DNA of 64,000 bases from Bradyrhizobium sp. AZCC 1719 (GTDB taxonomy: Bacteria > Pseudomonadota > Alphaproteobacteria > Rhizobiales > Xanthobacteraceae), in assembly GCF_036924525.1 (NCBI RefSeq), contig NZ_JAZHRU010000001.1:4679001-4743000 (forward strand), given 5' to 3'. Both the position numbers and the translations under genes were made by a program. Below, piece by piece: positions 42,505 to 51,443 of the stretch (position 1 is its first letter; the number at the start of each line of letters is the position of its first letter). The notes beneath the pieces were generated by a model that did not search any database, was not told the DNA's origin, and worked only from the letters and a program-made list of their open reading frames with translations.

Positions 42505-43007
42505 ATGTCGAAAGCAATTGCCGTCTTGGGCTCCGCTCTGTTCTTCGTCATTGCGCCGTTGGTGCTGGCAGGCTTCGTCCCCTGGTGGGTCACGCAGTGG
42601 GAATTTCGGCCAGCTTTTTTCGGCGTCGATCTAACCCGCATCCTCGGCGGTATATTGATCATCTTCGGAGTGCCCGGACTTGTGGATTCATTTGCCCGTT
42701 TTGCGCTGGAGGGGCTGGGGACGCCCGCCCCGATCGCGCCGACACAAAAGCTCGTAGTGACTGGCCTTTATCGCTACGTGCGAAATCCGATCTACATCGC
42801 GGTCGTCGCAGTCATTTTTGGTCAGGCCCTTTTGTTTGGTGACTGGCGTCTCCTCTGGTACGGCGCGCTACTCTGGCTTTTTTTCATGTCTTTGTGGTGA
42901 TGTACGAAGAACCGACGCTCAAGCAAACATTCGGCACGGAGTACGAGAGCTTTCGGACTAATGTGCCGCGCTGGATTCCGCGGTTGACGCCATGGCGAGC
43001 CGCATAA
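42505..43007 (+). pseudogene. Isoprenylcysteine methyltransferase-family protein, T-tract frameshift
   Basis: The first frame (42505-42900) encodes a membrane protein of the ICMT/PEMT-like family (VVTGLYRYVRNPIYIAVVAV is the SAM-binding signature) and ends at LWLFFMSLW. In a run of seven T residues (42878-42884) one T appears to be missing. With eight, the chain would continue HVFVVMYEEPTLKQTFGTEY ESFRTNVPRWIPRLTPWRAA to a stop at 43005-43007, which is exactly the family's C-terminus (YEEPTLKQTFG..Y). It is either a recent inactivating deletion, a site of transcriptional slippage, or an assembly error. Confidence 0.8.
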
Positions 43008-43364
43008 TGGAATCGCTGCAAGCGGCTCGATGCCGGCTGCAACAAACAGTGCGAGACGGCGAAGCGTAGCAAGCGCACCTAGCGGCCTCGCCCCGGAGGG
43101 CCCACTACCTTAGCTGCCAGGTCGAAATAACGCATGGGCCGGGCAACTGCTCCGCACGCCGTGTCTTTCCGATCCCGGAGGAAGACCGGCCGTCTGCGCC
43201 TGCGCATTATGAGGACCGAATCTGGCCCATGGCTGGCATGAGCGGAAAGGTCGCTCATGTCCGGTTCTGGAAGTAAAATGGACCACTGCGAGTGGAAATG
43301 GGATGTCCCTTAACTGCCCGGCCAGCGAACGCTGTTTCGCGCTCTGGCCCGCGACGTTGAGCGA
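43008..43364. other. Intergenic stretch
   Basis: No gene or clear repeat is visible. The middle contains words like AAGTAAAATGG-ACCACTGCG, faintly similar to the dispersed repeats of the region. Confidence 0.3.
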
Positions 43365-43535
43365 TCACCGTAACATCCAGCGGGTAGATAATAGGAGAAA
43401 TAGCGCCCGGTTACCCCTGTATTTGGCCTCTGGTCGGGTGGTTTCAAACCCGCCCATAATCGTCGCGCCGTAGCGGTCACAGACCCGCCATTCCCACCTT
43501 GTCAGGCTTCGTTTGGTAATCAACACTTCCAACAC
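43365..43535 (-). CDS. Small conserved protein (about 56 residues)
   Basis: The short protein VLEVLITKRSLTRWEWRVCD, RYGATIMGGFETTRPEAKYR, GNRALFLLLSTRWMLR has the WxWRV ... G..I..G.E.TR.EA.Y.G.RALFLLL pattern of small Bradyrhizobium proteins of unknown function. GTG 43535 is preceded by GGAG with an 8-base gap. The frame remains open to GTG 43697, but that extension is not protein-like. Confidence 0.55.
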   Translation of the reverse strand: MLEVLITKRSLTRWEWRVCDRYGATIMGGFETTRPEAKYRGNRALFLLLSTRWMLR

Positions 43536-44500
43536 GGTCGCGTCTCCGCACCCCAGTTGCGTTCCATCAACATACCGATGGGCGTTCAGGTGTCGGTTCG
43601 CTTTTGGACTCTCAGATGTAGTTCGATGAAAGTATGTGTTTGAAACAGTGTTTGAAACACAGCGTCTGGCGATGTCTGAGTTTGGCAGGTCTGTCACTTA
43701 GCTGCAGGCGTCCCTCAATTGCAAAATCTCGCCGCCAGCTTCCGTATCGAAACAAGTTCGATCCTCGATCAGGAAGCAGCTCGACACAGTAGTCAGCCCG
43801 AAGTCAAAACTAACCAGACCGATCAGGAAGCCGAAGGCGACGTGGGTAGAACCGAAGTTCCTCGCCGACGTTGAGTGCCGGGATATCACGTCGGAGGGCT
43901 TGTTGCGGGCCAGTTCGTTTAAGGGGCTGACCAAATCCTAACATTTGTTGTGTTGCGCCAGCCCATGAGCGACGACGAACGTCCCGTGTGCCAACCCTCC
44001 GTGGCGGAACATTGCCCGCCTATCCTGAGAATGTCCGTTCGCCGGGGTAGACCGGAAGTCGCCGTGGTCCGGCCAAACCGACGCGAAGACCCAAAGCCGC
44101 ACTTAACCGGTCGCTTGGATCAGGGCGTCGATCGGAATTCCATGCTCGATCGAAGTCGAGCATGACCGTACCGCGCTTAATTCGGGATCTCGAGGTTTGA
44201 GGCGATATCGTATTCCGGCGCCTTTGCGTTTGCCCTTGCTGGTGCTCGTATCGGAAATGGGCTATTCTCTGATGAGCTGCTCAAGACGAGATTGCCGAGA
44301 CCTCGAATAAGCCGGGCAGCGTGAATGCCGTCGGCAGGCTTTTCACTCGATAGCACACGACGTCCTTTTGGCCGGTGCGAGCGTGGATTTCGCGCGTGCC
44401 TACGCGCGCGTCGAAGGCCGCCACTAGCTCGGGGTGTAGCGAACCTCACAGCGTTGCCGTTATTGGGGGTCGCCTGGCCTCAAGATTTGGGAGGAAAGCT
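43536..44500. other. Gene-poor stretch with repeat family A
   Basis: Short frames on the minus strand (78 codons at 43698-43934; 90 codons at 44177-44449) show no family and no ribosome-binding site, and I do not call them. A good copy of repeat family A lies at 44002-44093. The last 40 bp carry the ribosome-binding site of the next gene. Confidence 0.4.
44002..44093. repeat. Dispersed repeat family A, copy 3
   Basis: It reads CCCGCCTATCCTGAGAATGT, CCGTTCGCCGGGGTAGACCG, GAAGTCGCCGTGGTCCGGCC and AAACCGACGCGAAGACCC. It is nearly identical to copy 2 over most of its length. Confidence 0.75.
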
Positions 44501-45475
44501 ATGAAGAGTCCACTGCTAATCGCGTTGCCAATTGTCCTCTTCATTGGGGCTCAGGCGCAGGCGCAACTGGCCCGCCAAGAGTTTCACGCCTTGCAGTCAA
44601 TCACGCTGTCAGATGCTGATTTCTTGAACGGCAAGAAGGATGGGGTCCATGTCACCCTGGCGGGAGTACTGCGACTTCCGAAGTTGGGCCCCGAAAAGCT
44701 GCCGGCCGCCGTCTTGCTTCAGGGCTCCGGCGGCGTCGGCGGATCCGGTAGCATGATCGATGAGTGGACGAGAGAACTCAACGAGATCGGCATTGCGACA
44801 TTTGCCGTTGATAGCTTTTCTGGCCGCGGAATCATCGAGACAGTGACCGACCAGACTCGGCTGGGTCGGCTAAATATGATCGTCGATGCGTATCGCGCGC
44901 TGGAGCTCGTCTCCAAGCACAGGCAAATCGATCCCGTTCGCGTTGCTGTGATGGGGTTCTCGCGGGGCGGTCAAGCTGCCCTCTATTCGAGCGTTGTGCG
45001 CTTCCGCAAGATGTATGGTCCGCCGGGAGAGCTCAACTTCGCAGCGCACATTGCTATGTATCCCCCGTGTAACACAACGTTCCGAGACGACGACGATGTT
45101 GTTGCAAGGCCGATACGGCTTCTGCACGGCACTGCAGACGATTTCGTTCCGATCGCTCCTTGCCGAGCCTATGTTGAGCGTCTCTCAAAGGCCGGGAAGG
45201 ACATTCGATTAGTTGAGTATCCTGATGCACATCACGTGTTTGATGCGCCGGCCTTTAGGGAGCCAAGAAAGCTAGCAGCAGCGGCCACGGTCCGTCGTTG
45301 TCTGATGGCGGAAGCTGACAATGGTGTGATTCTGAACCAGGAGACGAAGCAGCCGTTCAGCTATGGCGACGCCTGTGTCGAAAAAGGACCGACGGTTGCA
45401 TTTAATGAGGTCGCCAGCGCTCAAGCGAGAGCTTTTGTTCGTGACTTCCTGAGGGAGGTCTTCGCTTCGAAGTGA
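44501..45475 (+). CDS. Secreted dienelactone-hydrolase-type protein
   Basis: The 324-residue product has a signal peptide (PLLIALPIVLFIGAQAQA). The alpha/beta hydrolase fold shows the strand LPAAVLLQGSGGVGGSG, the nucleophile elbow VAVMGFSRGGQAAL, an acid in LLHGTADDFVPIAPCRAYVE and the His in YPDAHHVFDAPAF. Ser replaces the Cys of true dienelactone hydrolases, so it is more likely a periplasmic esterase or peptidase of the DLH-like group. ATG 44501 follows GGGAGGAAA. There are no operon partners. Confidence 0.85.
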   Translation: MKSPLLIALPIVLFIGAQAQAQLARQEFHALQSITLSDADFLNGKKDGVHVTLAGVLRLPKLGPEKLPAAVLLQGSGGVGGSGSMIDEWTRELNEIGIATFAVDSFSGRGIIETVTDQTRLGRLNMIVDAYRALELVSKHRQIDPVRVAVMGFSRGGQAALYSSVVRFRKMYGPPGELNFAAHIAMYPPCNTTFRDDDDVVARPIRLLHGTADDFVPIAPCRAYVERLSKAGKDIRLVEYPDAHHVFDAPAFREPRKLAAAATVRRCLMAEADNGVILNQETKQPFSYGDACVEKGPTVAFNEVASAQARAFVRDFLREVFASK

Positions 45476-45556
45476 TCTATTCCGACCTTTTGATCGCGCA
45501 GTTCATCTGGTTATCAAGTCGGCGTTCGTCTGCCACCGGACCGAAATGTCGCCCTC

Positions 45557-45660
45557 CTGGCCCTTTGCGGACCTGACGTTCGCGTGAGGCCAAGTCTGTT
45601 CGGAGGGTGAAAGCGGACATTGCTCAGCACGAGCCGAGATCCGAAAATGACCCGGCGCGG
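45557..45660. repeat. Dispersed repeat family B, diverged copy
   Basis: It contains CTGGCCCTTTGCGGACCTGA, AAGTCTGTTCGGAGGGTGAA, AGCGGACATTGCTCAGCACG and ATCCGAAAATGACCCGG. It ends at the 3' end of the next minus-strand gene. Confidence 0.55.
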
Positions 45661-45663
45661 ATA

Positions 45664-46128
45664 TCAGCCTGCGACCCCGTATTCAAGCACGGTCCGCCGG
45701 ACTTGATGTTCAGCACAGGCTGTGAATGCGGTGGATCGCCGTACGTATTCTCGAAATTCTGGTAGCTCCGATAAGGAGTGACACCATTTGTCGCCATTAT
45801 CTAACGACCTGAGATCATCGTCCGCTTCGAACTCGAACGTGAGACTCAGTTGCCAAATGTCTTCGTCCTCAGCGTCCTCGCACACGATGATTTGCCGCGT
45901 CAGGCTGAAGGTAAACTGCTCACCCGTTCCCCAATCGAAGGTCCCCCACTGGAAAAGAAGCATATCCGCGTCTTCATGTTGCTCAAATACACGTCCGCTT
46001 GGCCTATGGTCCCGGTAGAAATCGAAAAACGCCTCACAGCCGTCGACCAGGTTAAGGTCACGCTCATGTAGGTCTTTGCCGCGCAAGATTGCTTCGAATT
46101 CCTGGCGCGCATTTTGTGGGTTAAACAT
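45664..46128 (-). CDS. Acidic protein of unknown function
   Basis: The 154-residue acidic protein includes FNPQNARQEFEAILRGKDLH, DLNLVDGCEAFFDFYRDHRP, MLLFQWGTFDWGTGEQFTFS and EDIWQLSLTFEFEADDDLRS. Its Trp/Glu-rich, strand-like sequence resembles small cytoplasmic proteins of the immunity or SUKH-like kind only in general character. No function is claimed. GGAG lies nine bases before the ATG at 46128. It is divergent from the DUF4336 gene. Confidence 0.65.
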   Translation of the reverse strand: MFNPQNARQEFEAILRGKDLHERDLNLVDGCEAFFDFYRDHRPSGRVFEQHEDADMLLFQWGTFDWGTGEQFTFSLTRQIIVCEDAEDEDIWQLSLTFEFEADDDLRSLDNGDKWCHSLSELPEFREYVRRSTAFTACAEHQVRRTVLEYGVAG

Positions 46129-46266
46129 TGGAGCACTCCATTGCGGACGTCCATCTCTGGTCCTCCGCGGTCGCGGAGGGGGCTTGGGGCGACCTCGACT
46201 TCTGACCCGTTGCAGACCTCCCCTGATCAGACATACTCTGTGCAGGAAGCTAACGGGAAAATAACC

Positions 46267-47103
46267 GTGGGCGCCTCTCTCTACGAACCAGTAAACGTAC
46301 TTAAGCCGATGGGGCCGGACATCGGAATAGTCGATGGGCCATTCGAACACTTAACGGTAGGCGGCGTCACGTTACCGCTGCCTTTCACTACGCGGATGAC
46401 GGTGGTTCGCCTCTCGAGTGGTGACCTGTTCCTGCACTCACCGATCAAATTTGATGAGGGGCTAGCAAGCGAGCTGCAGCGGATGGGGACAATCCGACAT
46501 CTCGTGTCACCCAACCAGTTTCACTACGCTCATATCGGGGAATGGTCGAAAGTATTTCCTGATGCGATCCCATGGGCTTCACCGCGTGTACGCCAAAGAG
46601 CGCGCGCCCGGCACGTCGACGTCACGTTTGCACGAGACTTAGACTTCAATCCGCCAGAAGAATGGGGGCCAGACATCGACCAAACGCTGTTTCCTGGTGG
46701 ATACTTCAAAGAGTTCATTTTCTTTCACAAGAAGTCGGAGACGCTGGTTCTCGCGGACACGATTATCAACATCGAGTTGGATAAAATGCCCGAACCTTGG
46801 CGAACGGCGACAAAGCTCAGCGGGATGTATCATCCCCACGGCCAAATATTCTTTGGCATGCGGCTGCCGCTGTTACTTCAGCAGCGAAGGGCGAAAGCAG
46901 CATTCGCAAAAATCCACTCTTGGCGACCTGAGCGCATTGTGATCAGCCATGGACGGTGCTTTGAATCTCATGGCGAGGAAGTCATCAGATATTTGGAGGG
47001 CCGCAGGCTTAACTTAAGACTCATTCGGCCGAGCCGAGAGCCAATTTCCGCTGTTGGCCCTTTTTGGACCTCAGCATTCAGGCTAACGACGTCCGTTTAT
47101 TGA
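46267..47103 (+). CDS. DUF4336 domain-containing protein
   Basis: The protein is about 278 residues long. Family segments include TRMTVVRLSSGDLFLHSPIK, LGTIRHLVSPNQFHYAHIGE-like sequence at 75-95, FIFFHKKSETLVLADTIINI, and WRPERIVISHGRCFESHG. DUF4336 proteins have an MBL-like fold with degenerate metal sites; no reaction is known. The GTG at 46267 gives a start near the family's usual N-terminus, but the frame is open to 46114 and the true start is uncertain. The last 16 residues are encoded by a copy of repeat family B, so the original C-terminus was probably replaced. Confidence 0.75.
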   Translation: MGASLYEPVNVLKPMGPDIGIVDGPFEHLTVGGVTLPLPFTTRMTVVRLSSGDLFLHSPIKFDEGLASELQRMGTIRHLVSPNQFHYAHIGEWSKVFPDAIPWASPRVRQRARARHVDVTFARDLDFNPPEEWGPDIDQTLFPGGYFKEFIFFHKKSETLVLADTIINIELDKMPEPWRTATKLSGMYHPHGQIFFGMRLPLLLQQRRAKAAFAKIHSWRPERIVISHGRCFESHGEEVIRYLEGRRLNLRLIRPSREPISAVGPFWTSAFRLTTSVY

Positions 47104-47152
47104 GGGCACCGCGGACTTCGTTTTAGGGCGCGTCTAGGTCCGTTGCTGACCC
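47050..47152. repeat. Dispersed repeat family B, copy forming a gene end
   Basis: It reads GCTGTTGGCCCTTTTTGGAC, GACGTCCGTTTATTGAGGGC and ACCGCGGACTTCGTTTTAGG, ending GTTGCTGACCC. The word TCCGTTTATTGA supplies the stop codon of the DUF4336 gene. Confidence 0.6.
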
Positions 47153-47313
47153 ATACCAGTTATCGCGCCCGCCTGGGCAGATCATCTGGTCTGGCGGTTA
47201 TGATGTTGGGGCTTGGCTGCTGACGCGCCGATTTGCTCGCAGGGGTATCCGAAGACACTCAAGACCAGCGGTATAGCTTGTTTGGGGTGGCACGCTCATT
47301 TGATCTCCATGTC

Positions 47314-49308
47314 ATGTCCGCCACCAAAATACTCTGGGGTCAAATTGCCGCCGTCCTGACAGTCGTGCTGTTTACGATGTGGGCTGCGACGCAATGGACA
47401 GCGTGGCGGCTCGGCTATCAGCCCCAACTCGGCCAACCCTGGTTTGAGCTCGCGACGAACGTTCCCATCTATCTTCCTCCAGCGTTCTTCTGGTGGTGGT
47501 ACGCTTTTGATGCCTACGCGCCTGCAGTGTTCGTCGAAGGGGCGTGCATTGCAGCGTCGGGCGGATGCATTTCTATCGTGGTCGCATTCGCGATGTCGGT
47601 GTGGCGGGCCCGGGAAGCGGAGACGGCGGCGACCTATGGTTCGGCTCGTTGGGCGAGCCAGCTTGAAGTCCGCACTGCCGGTCTCGCCGGCACCGATGGC
47701 GTCATGCTCGGCCGTTTCGAGGGACATTACCTGCGGCACGATGGACCGGAACACGTGCTGTGCTTCGCGCCGACCAGATCGGGCAAGGGCGTCGGACTTG
47801 TTGTCCCGACCCTCCTGACCTGGCCGGGGAGTTGTATTGTCCACGACATCAAGGGTGAGAACTGGACCTTGACGTCAGGCTTTCGGGCCCGACACGGCCG
47901 GGTGCTGTTGTTTGATCCGACCAATTCAGTGAGTGCGGCCTACAACCCCCTTCTCGAGGTGAGGCGAGGCGAGTGGGAAGTTCGCGACGTCCAGAATGTC
48001 GCCGACGTGCTGGTCGACCCGGAAGGTTCGCTGGAGCGGCGGAATCACTGGGAGAAGACCAGCCACGCGCTGTTGGTCGGAGCCATTCTTCACGTTCTGT
48101 ATGCGGAGCAGGACAAGACGCTGGCCGGCGTTGCGAGTTTTCTGTCCGATCCGAAGCGACAGATCGAAAGCACGCTTCGCGCAATGATGACCACGCGGCA
48201 TCTCGGCGAAGTCGGGACACATCCGGTGATCGCGTCCGCGGCGAGGGAGCTACTGAACAAGAGCGAGAACGAACGATCCGGCGTGCTCTCGACCGCGATG
48301 TCGTTCCTCGGCCTCTATCGCGACCCCGTCGTTGCCCAGGTGACGCGCCGCTGCGATTGGCGCATTCGTGACCTCATTGAGGATCATCGGCCGACCACGC
48401 TCTATCTCGTGGTACCTCCGTCGGATATCAGCCGCACCAAACCCTTGGTGCGGTTAATCCTCAACCAGATTGGCCGCCGTTTGACTGAACAGCTCCAGGC
48501 AAAGAGCCGCCGGCACCGATTGCTGTTTATGCTCGACGAGTTTCCGGCGCTCGGACGGCTTGATTTCTTCGAGTCGGCGCTCGCCTTCATGGCGGGCTAT
48601 GGCCTTAAAAGCTTTCTCATTGCCCAATCCCTCAACCAGATCGAAAAAGCCTACGGGCCGAATAACGCGATCCTCGACAATTGTCATGTGCGTGTTTCCT
48701 TTGCGACCAATGACGAACGCACCGCCAAGCGTGTGTCGGACGCGCTTGGGACCGCGACCGAGTTGCGTGCCATGAAGAACTATGCTGGCAACCGGCTTAG
48801 TCCCTGGCTTGGCCACCTCATGGTTTCGCGGCAGGAAACGGCGCGGCCGTTACTGACGCCCGGTGAAGTGATGCAACTCCCACCCGAGGACGAGTTGGTG
48901 CTGGTGTCCGGCGTGCCACCGATCCGCGCCAAGAAGGCAATGTATTTTGAGGATCCGCGTCTGGTCGAGCGGGTGCTGTCCCCGCACGAACCGGACACAT
49001 TCGGACGCGAGGCGGGCATACCGTCGGACGATTGGAGTTTGTTGCCAGCTTCGCCGAATGTGAATGCCGCCAAGCGGGATGGCGTTCGGCAACCAGTAGA
49101 CGATCCCGCAAGTTCCGGCATCCGGCGTGAGCCAGAACTCCCCGAATATGAAGATATAGCCCCTGAAGTCTCACCGCCTCCGCCGGAGTTCGACTTCGCC
49201 GAAGATGAGGGCGACGGTGATGCCATACGCGCTCGCGTCCTGCGGAGGAACGTTTCCGGGTTAGTGCGCCAAGCCGCAATGGACCCGGGGGATGGTCTCA
49301 AGCTCTAG
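47314..49308 (+). CDS. traG: TraG / VirD4 coupling protein
   Basis: The product is the 664-residue type IV coupling protein. Two or three N-terminal membrane segments span residues 8-95, Walker A is PTRSGKG (153-159), Walker B is RLLFMLDEFPALGRL (about 400), and the sensor region is FATNDERTAKRVSDALG. It hands the relaxase-DNA complex to the Trb channel. ATG 47314 (MSATKILWGQIAAVLTVVL) matches relatives, though no ribosome-binding site is seen, perhaps because the DNA upstream was replaced by cargo. In usual order traG directly follows rlxS; here they are 30.7 kb apart. It ends 6 bp before copG. Confidence 0.95.
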   Translation: MSATKILWGQIAAVLTVVLFTMWAATQWTAWRLGYQPQLGQPWFELATNVPIYLPPAFFWWWYAFDAYAPAVFVEGACIAASGGCISIVVAFAMSVWRAREAETAATYGSARWASQLEVRTAGLAGTDGVMLGRFEGHYLRHDGPEHVLCFAPTRSGKGVGLVVPTLLTWPGSCIVHDIKGENWTLTSGFRARHGRVLLFDPTNSVSAAYNPLLEVRRGEWEVRDVQNVADVLVDPEGSLERRNHWEKTSHALLVGAILHVLYAEQDKTLAGVASFLSDPKRQIESTLRAMMTTRHLGEVGTHPVIASAARELLNKSENERSGVLSTAMSFLGLYRDPVVAQVTRRCDWRIRDLIEDHRPTTLYLVVPPSDISRTKPLVRLILNQIGRRLTEQLQAKSRRHRLLFMLDEFPALGRLDFFESALAFMAGYGLKSFLIAQSLNQIEKAYGPNNAILDNCHVRVSFATNDERTAKRVSDALGTATELRAMKNYAGNRLSPWLGHLMVSRQETARPLLTPGEVMQLPPEDELVLVSGVPPIRAKKAMYFEDPRLVERVLSPHEPDTFGREAGIPSDDWSLLPASPNVNAAKRDGVRQPVDDPASSGIRREPELPEYEDIAPEVSPPPPEFDFAEDEGDGDAIRARVLRRNVSGLVRQAAMDPGDGLKL

Positions 49309-49314
49309 GATGAG

Positions 49315-49752
49315 ATGATGCGCACCAAACACACGTTTCGACTGCCTCCAGATCTTGCGGGCAAGCTCGCTGATCACGCCAGCCGCAAGAGGGTACCGCA
49401 GGCGCTCATCGTCGAAACCGCACTGGCCTCATTCTTGTCGCCAGATAACTCGGAGCGGATGGAAGCCGCGCTCGGTCGCCGTCTTGACCGGCTGAACCGG
49501 CAGGTCGAGCGGCTGGAGCGCCACATCAGCATTTCAAACGAAGCGCTGGCCTTGTTCGTGCGGTTCTGGCTGACGGCAACGCCGCCGCTTCCGGACACAG
49601 CGCAGCCCGCCGCACAGACCAAGGGCCGGGAACGGTATGAGAGTTTTGTCGAAGCCCTCGGGCGCCGGCTGGCCAGAGGCCAGACCCTGGCCCAGGAGAT
49701 CTCCCTCGACGTTGAGCCGGCGCAAGCGCCGCCAAGCGTTCCCCGTGAGTGA
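49315..49752 (+). CDS. CopG-type protein behind traG, second paralogue
   Basis: The 145-residue ribbon-helix-helix protein reads KHTFRLPPDLAGKLADHASR, then ALIVETALASFLSP, a coiled segment LDRLNRQVERLERHISISNE, and RYESFVEALGRRLARGQTLA. This is the family member that normally sits between traG and trbB in such ICEs. It probably regulates the transfer operon. It shares its layout with the protein at 16834. ATG 49315 or 49318 could start it; the spacing to traG is 6 bp. Confidence 0.85.
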   Translation: MMRTKHTFRLPPDLAGKLADHASRKRVPQALIVETALASFLSPDNSERMEAALGRRLDRLNRQVERLERHISISNEALALFVRFWLTATPPLPDTAQPAAQTKGRERYESFVEALGRRLARGQTLAQEISLDVEPAQAPPSVPRE

Positions 49753-49884
49753 TCTCGCCGCCTTCTTCTTTTGCTACGCCAGAGCACGCCGCCCGATCTG
49801 AGCTTGTTGCGCAAGTGCTTAACCTGCCTTTTCTACTGATCCCCGCCACCGAGCCTTCTTGGCTCGGCAGCTTTGGGGACCATC

Positions 49885-50853
49885 GTGGCAGTTCATTCCT
49901 TCCAGTCCGAAGTGGTGTCGCGTGGGGCGCGCATGTTGCGTACCGCGCTAGGACCAGCGATAGCGGCCTGGCTCGAAGACGCCGCGATCGTCGAGGTGAT
50001 GCTCAATCCCGACGGCCGACTTTGGGTCGATCGGTTGGCGGGGGGCCTGGCGGATACCGGCGAGCGTCTCGCGGCAGCCGACGGCGAGCGCATCGTGCGG
50101 CTGGTCGCCCACCACGTCGGCGCGGAGGTTCATCCGGCCAGCCCCCGCGTCTCGGCCGAATTGCCCGAGACCGGAGAGCGCTTCGAAGGGCTGCTGCCGC
50201 CCGTCGTGACCGCACCTGCATTTGCGATCCGCAAGCCGGCGGTCGCCGTGTTCACACTGGACGATTATGCCGCCGCCGGCATCATGACAGACGTCCAGGC
50301 CGAAGGGCTCCGGAACGCTGTTCGAACACGTCAGAACATTCTCGTGGCGGGCGGTACCTCGACCGGCAAGACCACGCTGACCAATGCGCTCCTGGCCGAA
50401 GTTGCAAAAACTGCCGATCGCGTCGTGCTGATCGAAGATACCCGCGAGCTGCAATGCAAGTCACCGAATCTCGTGGCGTTGCGTACCAAGGATGGTGTCG
50501 CCTCGCTATCCGACCTCGTGCGCTCCTCCCTGCGGCTGCGTCCTGACCGGATTCCAATCGGTGAGGTACGTGGCGCCGAGGCGCTCGATCTCCTCAAGGC
50601 CTGGGGCACCGGCCACCCCGGAGGCGTCGGCACGATTCATGCCGGCACTGCGCTCGGCGCGCTTCGCCGGCTCGAACAGCTTATCCAGGAAGCCGTCATC
50701 ACCGTACCGCGGGCGCTGATCGCGGAGACCATTGACGTGATCGCGGTTCTCTCCGGCCGTGGTGCAGACCGGCGGCTGGCAGAACTTGCGCGCGTCGATG
50801 GCCTGACGACCGACGGCGAATACCTCATCTCACTTTTTGGAGACCGATCATGA
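49885..50853 (+). CDS. trbB: TrbB, conjugative transfer ATPase
   Basis: This 322-residue member of the VirB11/TrbB hexameric ATPase family powers pilus assembly and DNA transfer. Walker A is [16 protein letters not shown] (about 152-167), the Asp box is [12 protein letters not shown], Walker B is [20 protein letters not shown], and the His box is [22 protein letters not shown] 49885 ([20 protein letters not shown]) matches the family start and follows GGGGA; an upstream TTG at 49873 is less likely. The stop overlaps the trbC start by four bases (ATGA). Confidence 0.95.
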   Translation: MAVHSFQSEVVSRGARMLRTALGPAIAAWLEDAAIVEVMLNPDGRLWVDRLAGGLADTGERLAAADGERIVRLVAHHVGAEVHPASPRVSAELPETGERFEGLLPPVVTAPAFAIRKPAVAVFTLDDYAAAGIMTDVQAEGLRNAVRTRQNILVAGGTSTGKTTLTNALLAEVAKTADRVVLIEDTRELQCKSPNLVALRTKDGVASLSDLVRSSLRLRPDRIPIGEVRGAEALDLLKAWGTGHPGGVGTIHAGTALGALRRLEQLIQEAVITVPRALIAETIDVIAVLSGRGADRRLAELARVDGLTTDGEYLISLFGDRS

Positions 50854-51173
50854 AGGATGCCGCATTGCGTTGCGTGGTGGAAATGGCTGCCGGCACTTGC
50901 AGTTCCTTAGTGATTTCCTCGGCGGCATATGCCGCCGGCTCCAACATGCCGTGGGAGCAGCCGCTCAACCAGATCCTGCAATCGGTGGAAGGACCGGTCG
51001 CCAAGATTCTGGCTGTGATCATCATCATCGTCACGGGCCTTACGCTCGCCTTTGGCGACACTTCGGGTGGTTTCCGGCGCCTGATCCAGATCGTGTTTGG
51101 TCTGTCGATCGCGTTTGCGGCCTCGAGCTTCTTTCTGGCGTTCTTCTCGTTCGGCGGCGGAGTGCTCATCTGA
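50850..51173 (+). CDS. trbC: TrbC, pilin precursor
   Basis: The 107-residue prepilin has an N-terminal signal (VVEMAAGTCSSLVISSAAYA-A) and two transmembrane helices (ILAVIIIIVTGLTLAF and IVFGLSIAFAASSFFLAFFS), with the mature start near AAGSNMPWEQPLNQIL. In RP4-type systems TrbC is cut by signal peptidase and cyclised by TraF; a TraF gene is present at 13852. It overlaps trbB by four bases and trbD by one, so it belongs to the same coupled operon. Confidence 0.93.
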   Translation: MKDAALRCVVEMAAGTCSSLVISSAAYAAGSNMPWEQPLNQILQSVEGPVAKILAVIIIIVTGLTLAFGDTSGGFRRLIQIVFGLSIAFAASSFFLAFFSFGGGVLI

Positions 51174-51436
51174 TGGACGGGCCCGTCGAAGGTTTTGCGG
51201 TCCCCGTGCATCGCGCACTTACCGAACCGATTTTGCTGGGCGGGGCCCCGCGGGCGGTTGCCATCGTCAACGGCACCTTTGCCGCGGCGGTTGGCCTTGG
51301 GCTGCGGTTGTGGGTTGCGGGCCTCTTGCTCTGGGCTATCGGCCATGCCGCCGCCGTCTGGGCCGCCAAGCGCGATCCATTGTTCGTCGACGTCGCAAGG
51401 CGGCATCTGCGCATCCCCACCCACCTGAATGTGTGA
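51173..51436 (+). CDS. trbD: TrbD, VirB3-like protein
   Basis: The product is an 87-residue VirB3 homologue. It begins VEGFAVPVHRALTEPILLGG, has a single hydrophobic helical hairpin (AIVNGTFAAAVGLGLRLWVA, GLLLWAIGHAAAVW), and ends RHLRIPTHLNV. It sits in the inner membrane and probably anchors the TrbE ATPase. The ATG lies inside the trbC stop (TGATG), which indicates coupled translation. Confidence 0.92.
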   Translation: MDGPVEGFAVPVHRALTEPILLGGAPRAVAIVNGTFAAAVGLGLRLWVAGLLLWAIGHAAAVWAAKRDPLFVDVARRHLRIPTHLNV

Positions 51437-51443
51437 GTAGACA

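Noticed and set aside
43698..43934. 78-codon minus-strand frame
   Set aside because: There is no ribosome-binding site, no family resemblance, and it lies in a gene-poor, repeat-bearing stretch.
44177..44449. 90-codon minus-strand frame
   Set aside because: Arg/Ser-rich chance-like composition with no conserved pattern and no start signal.
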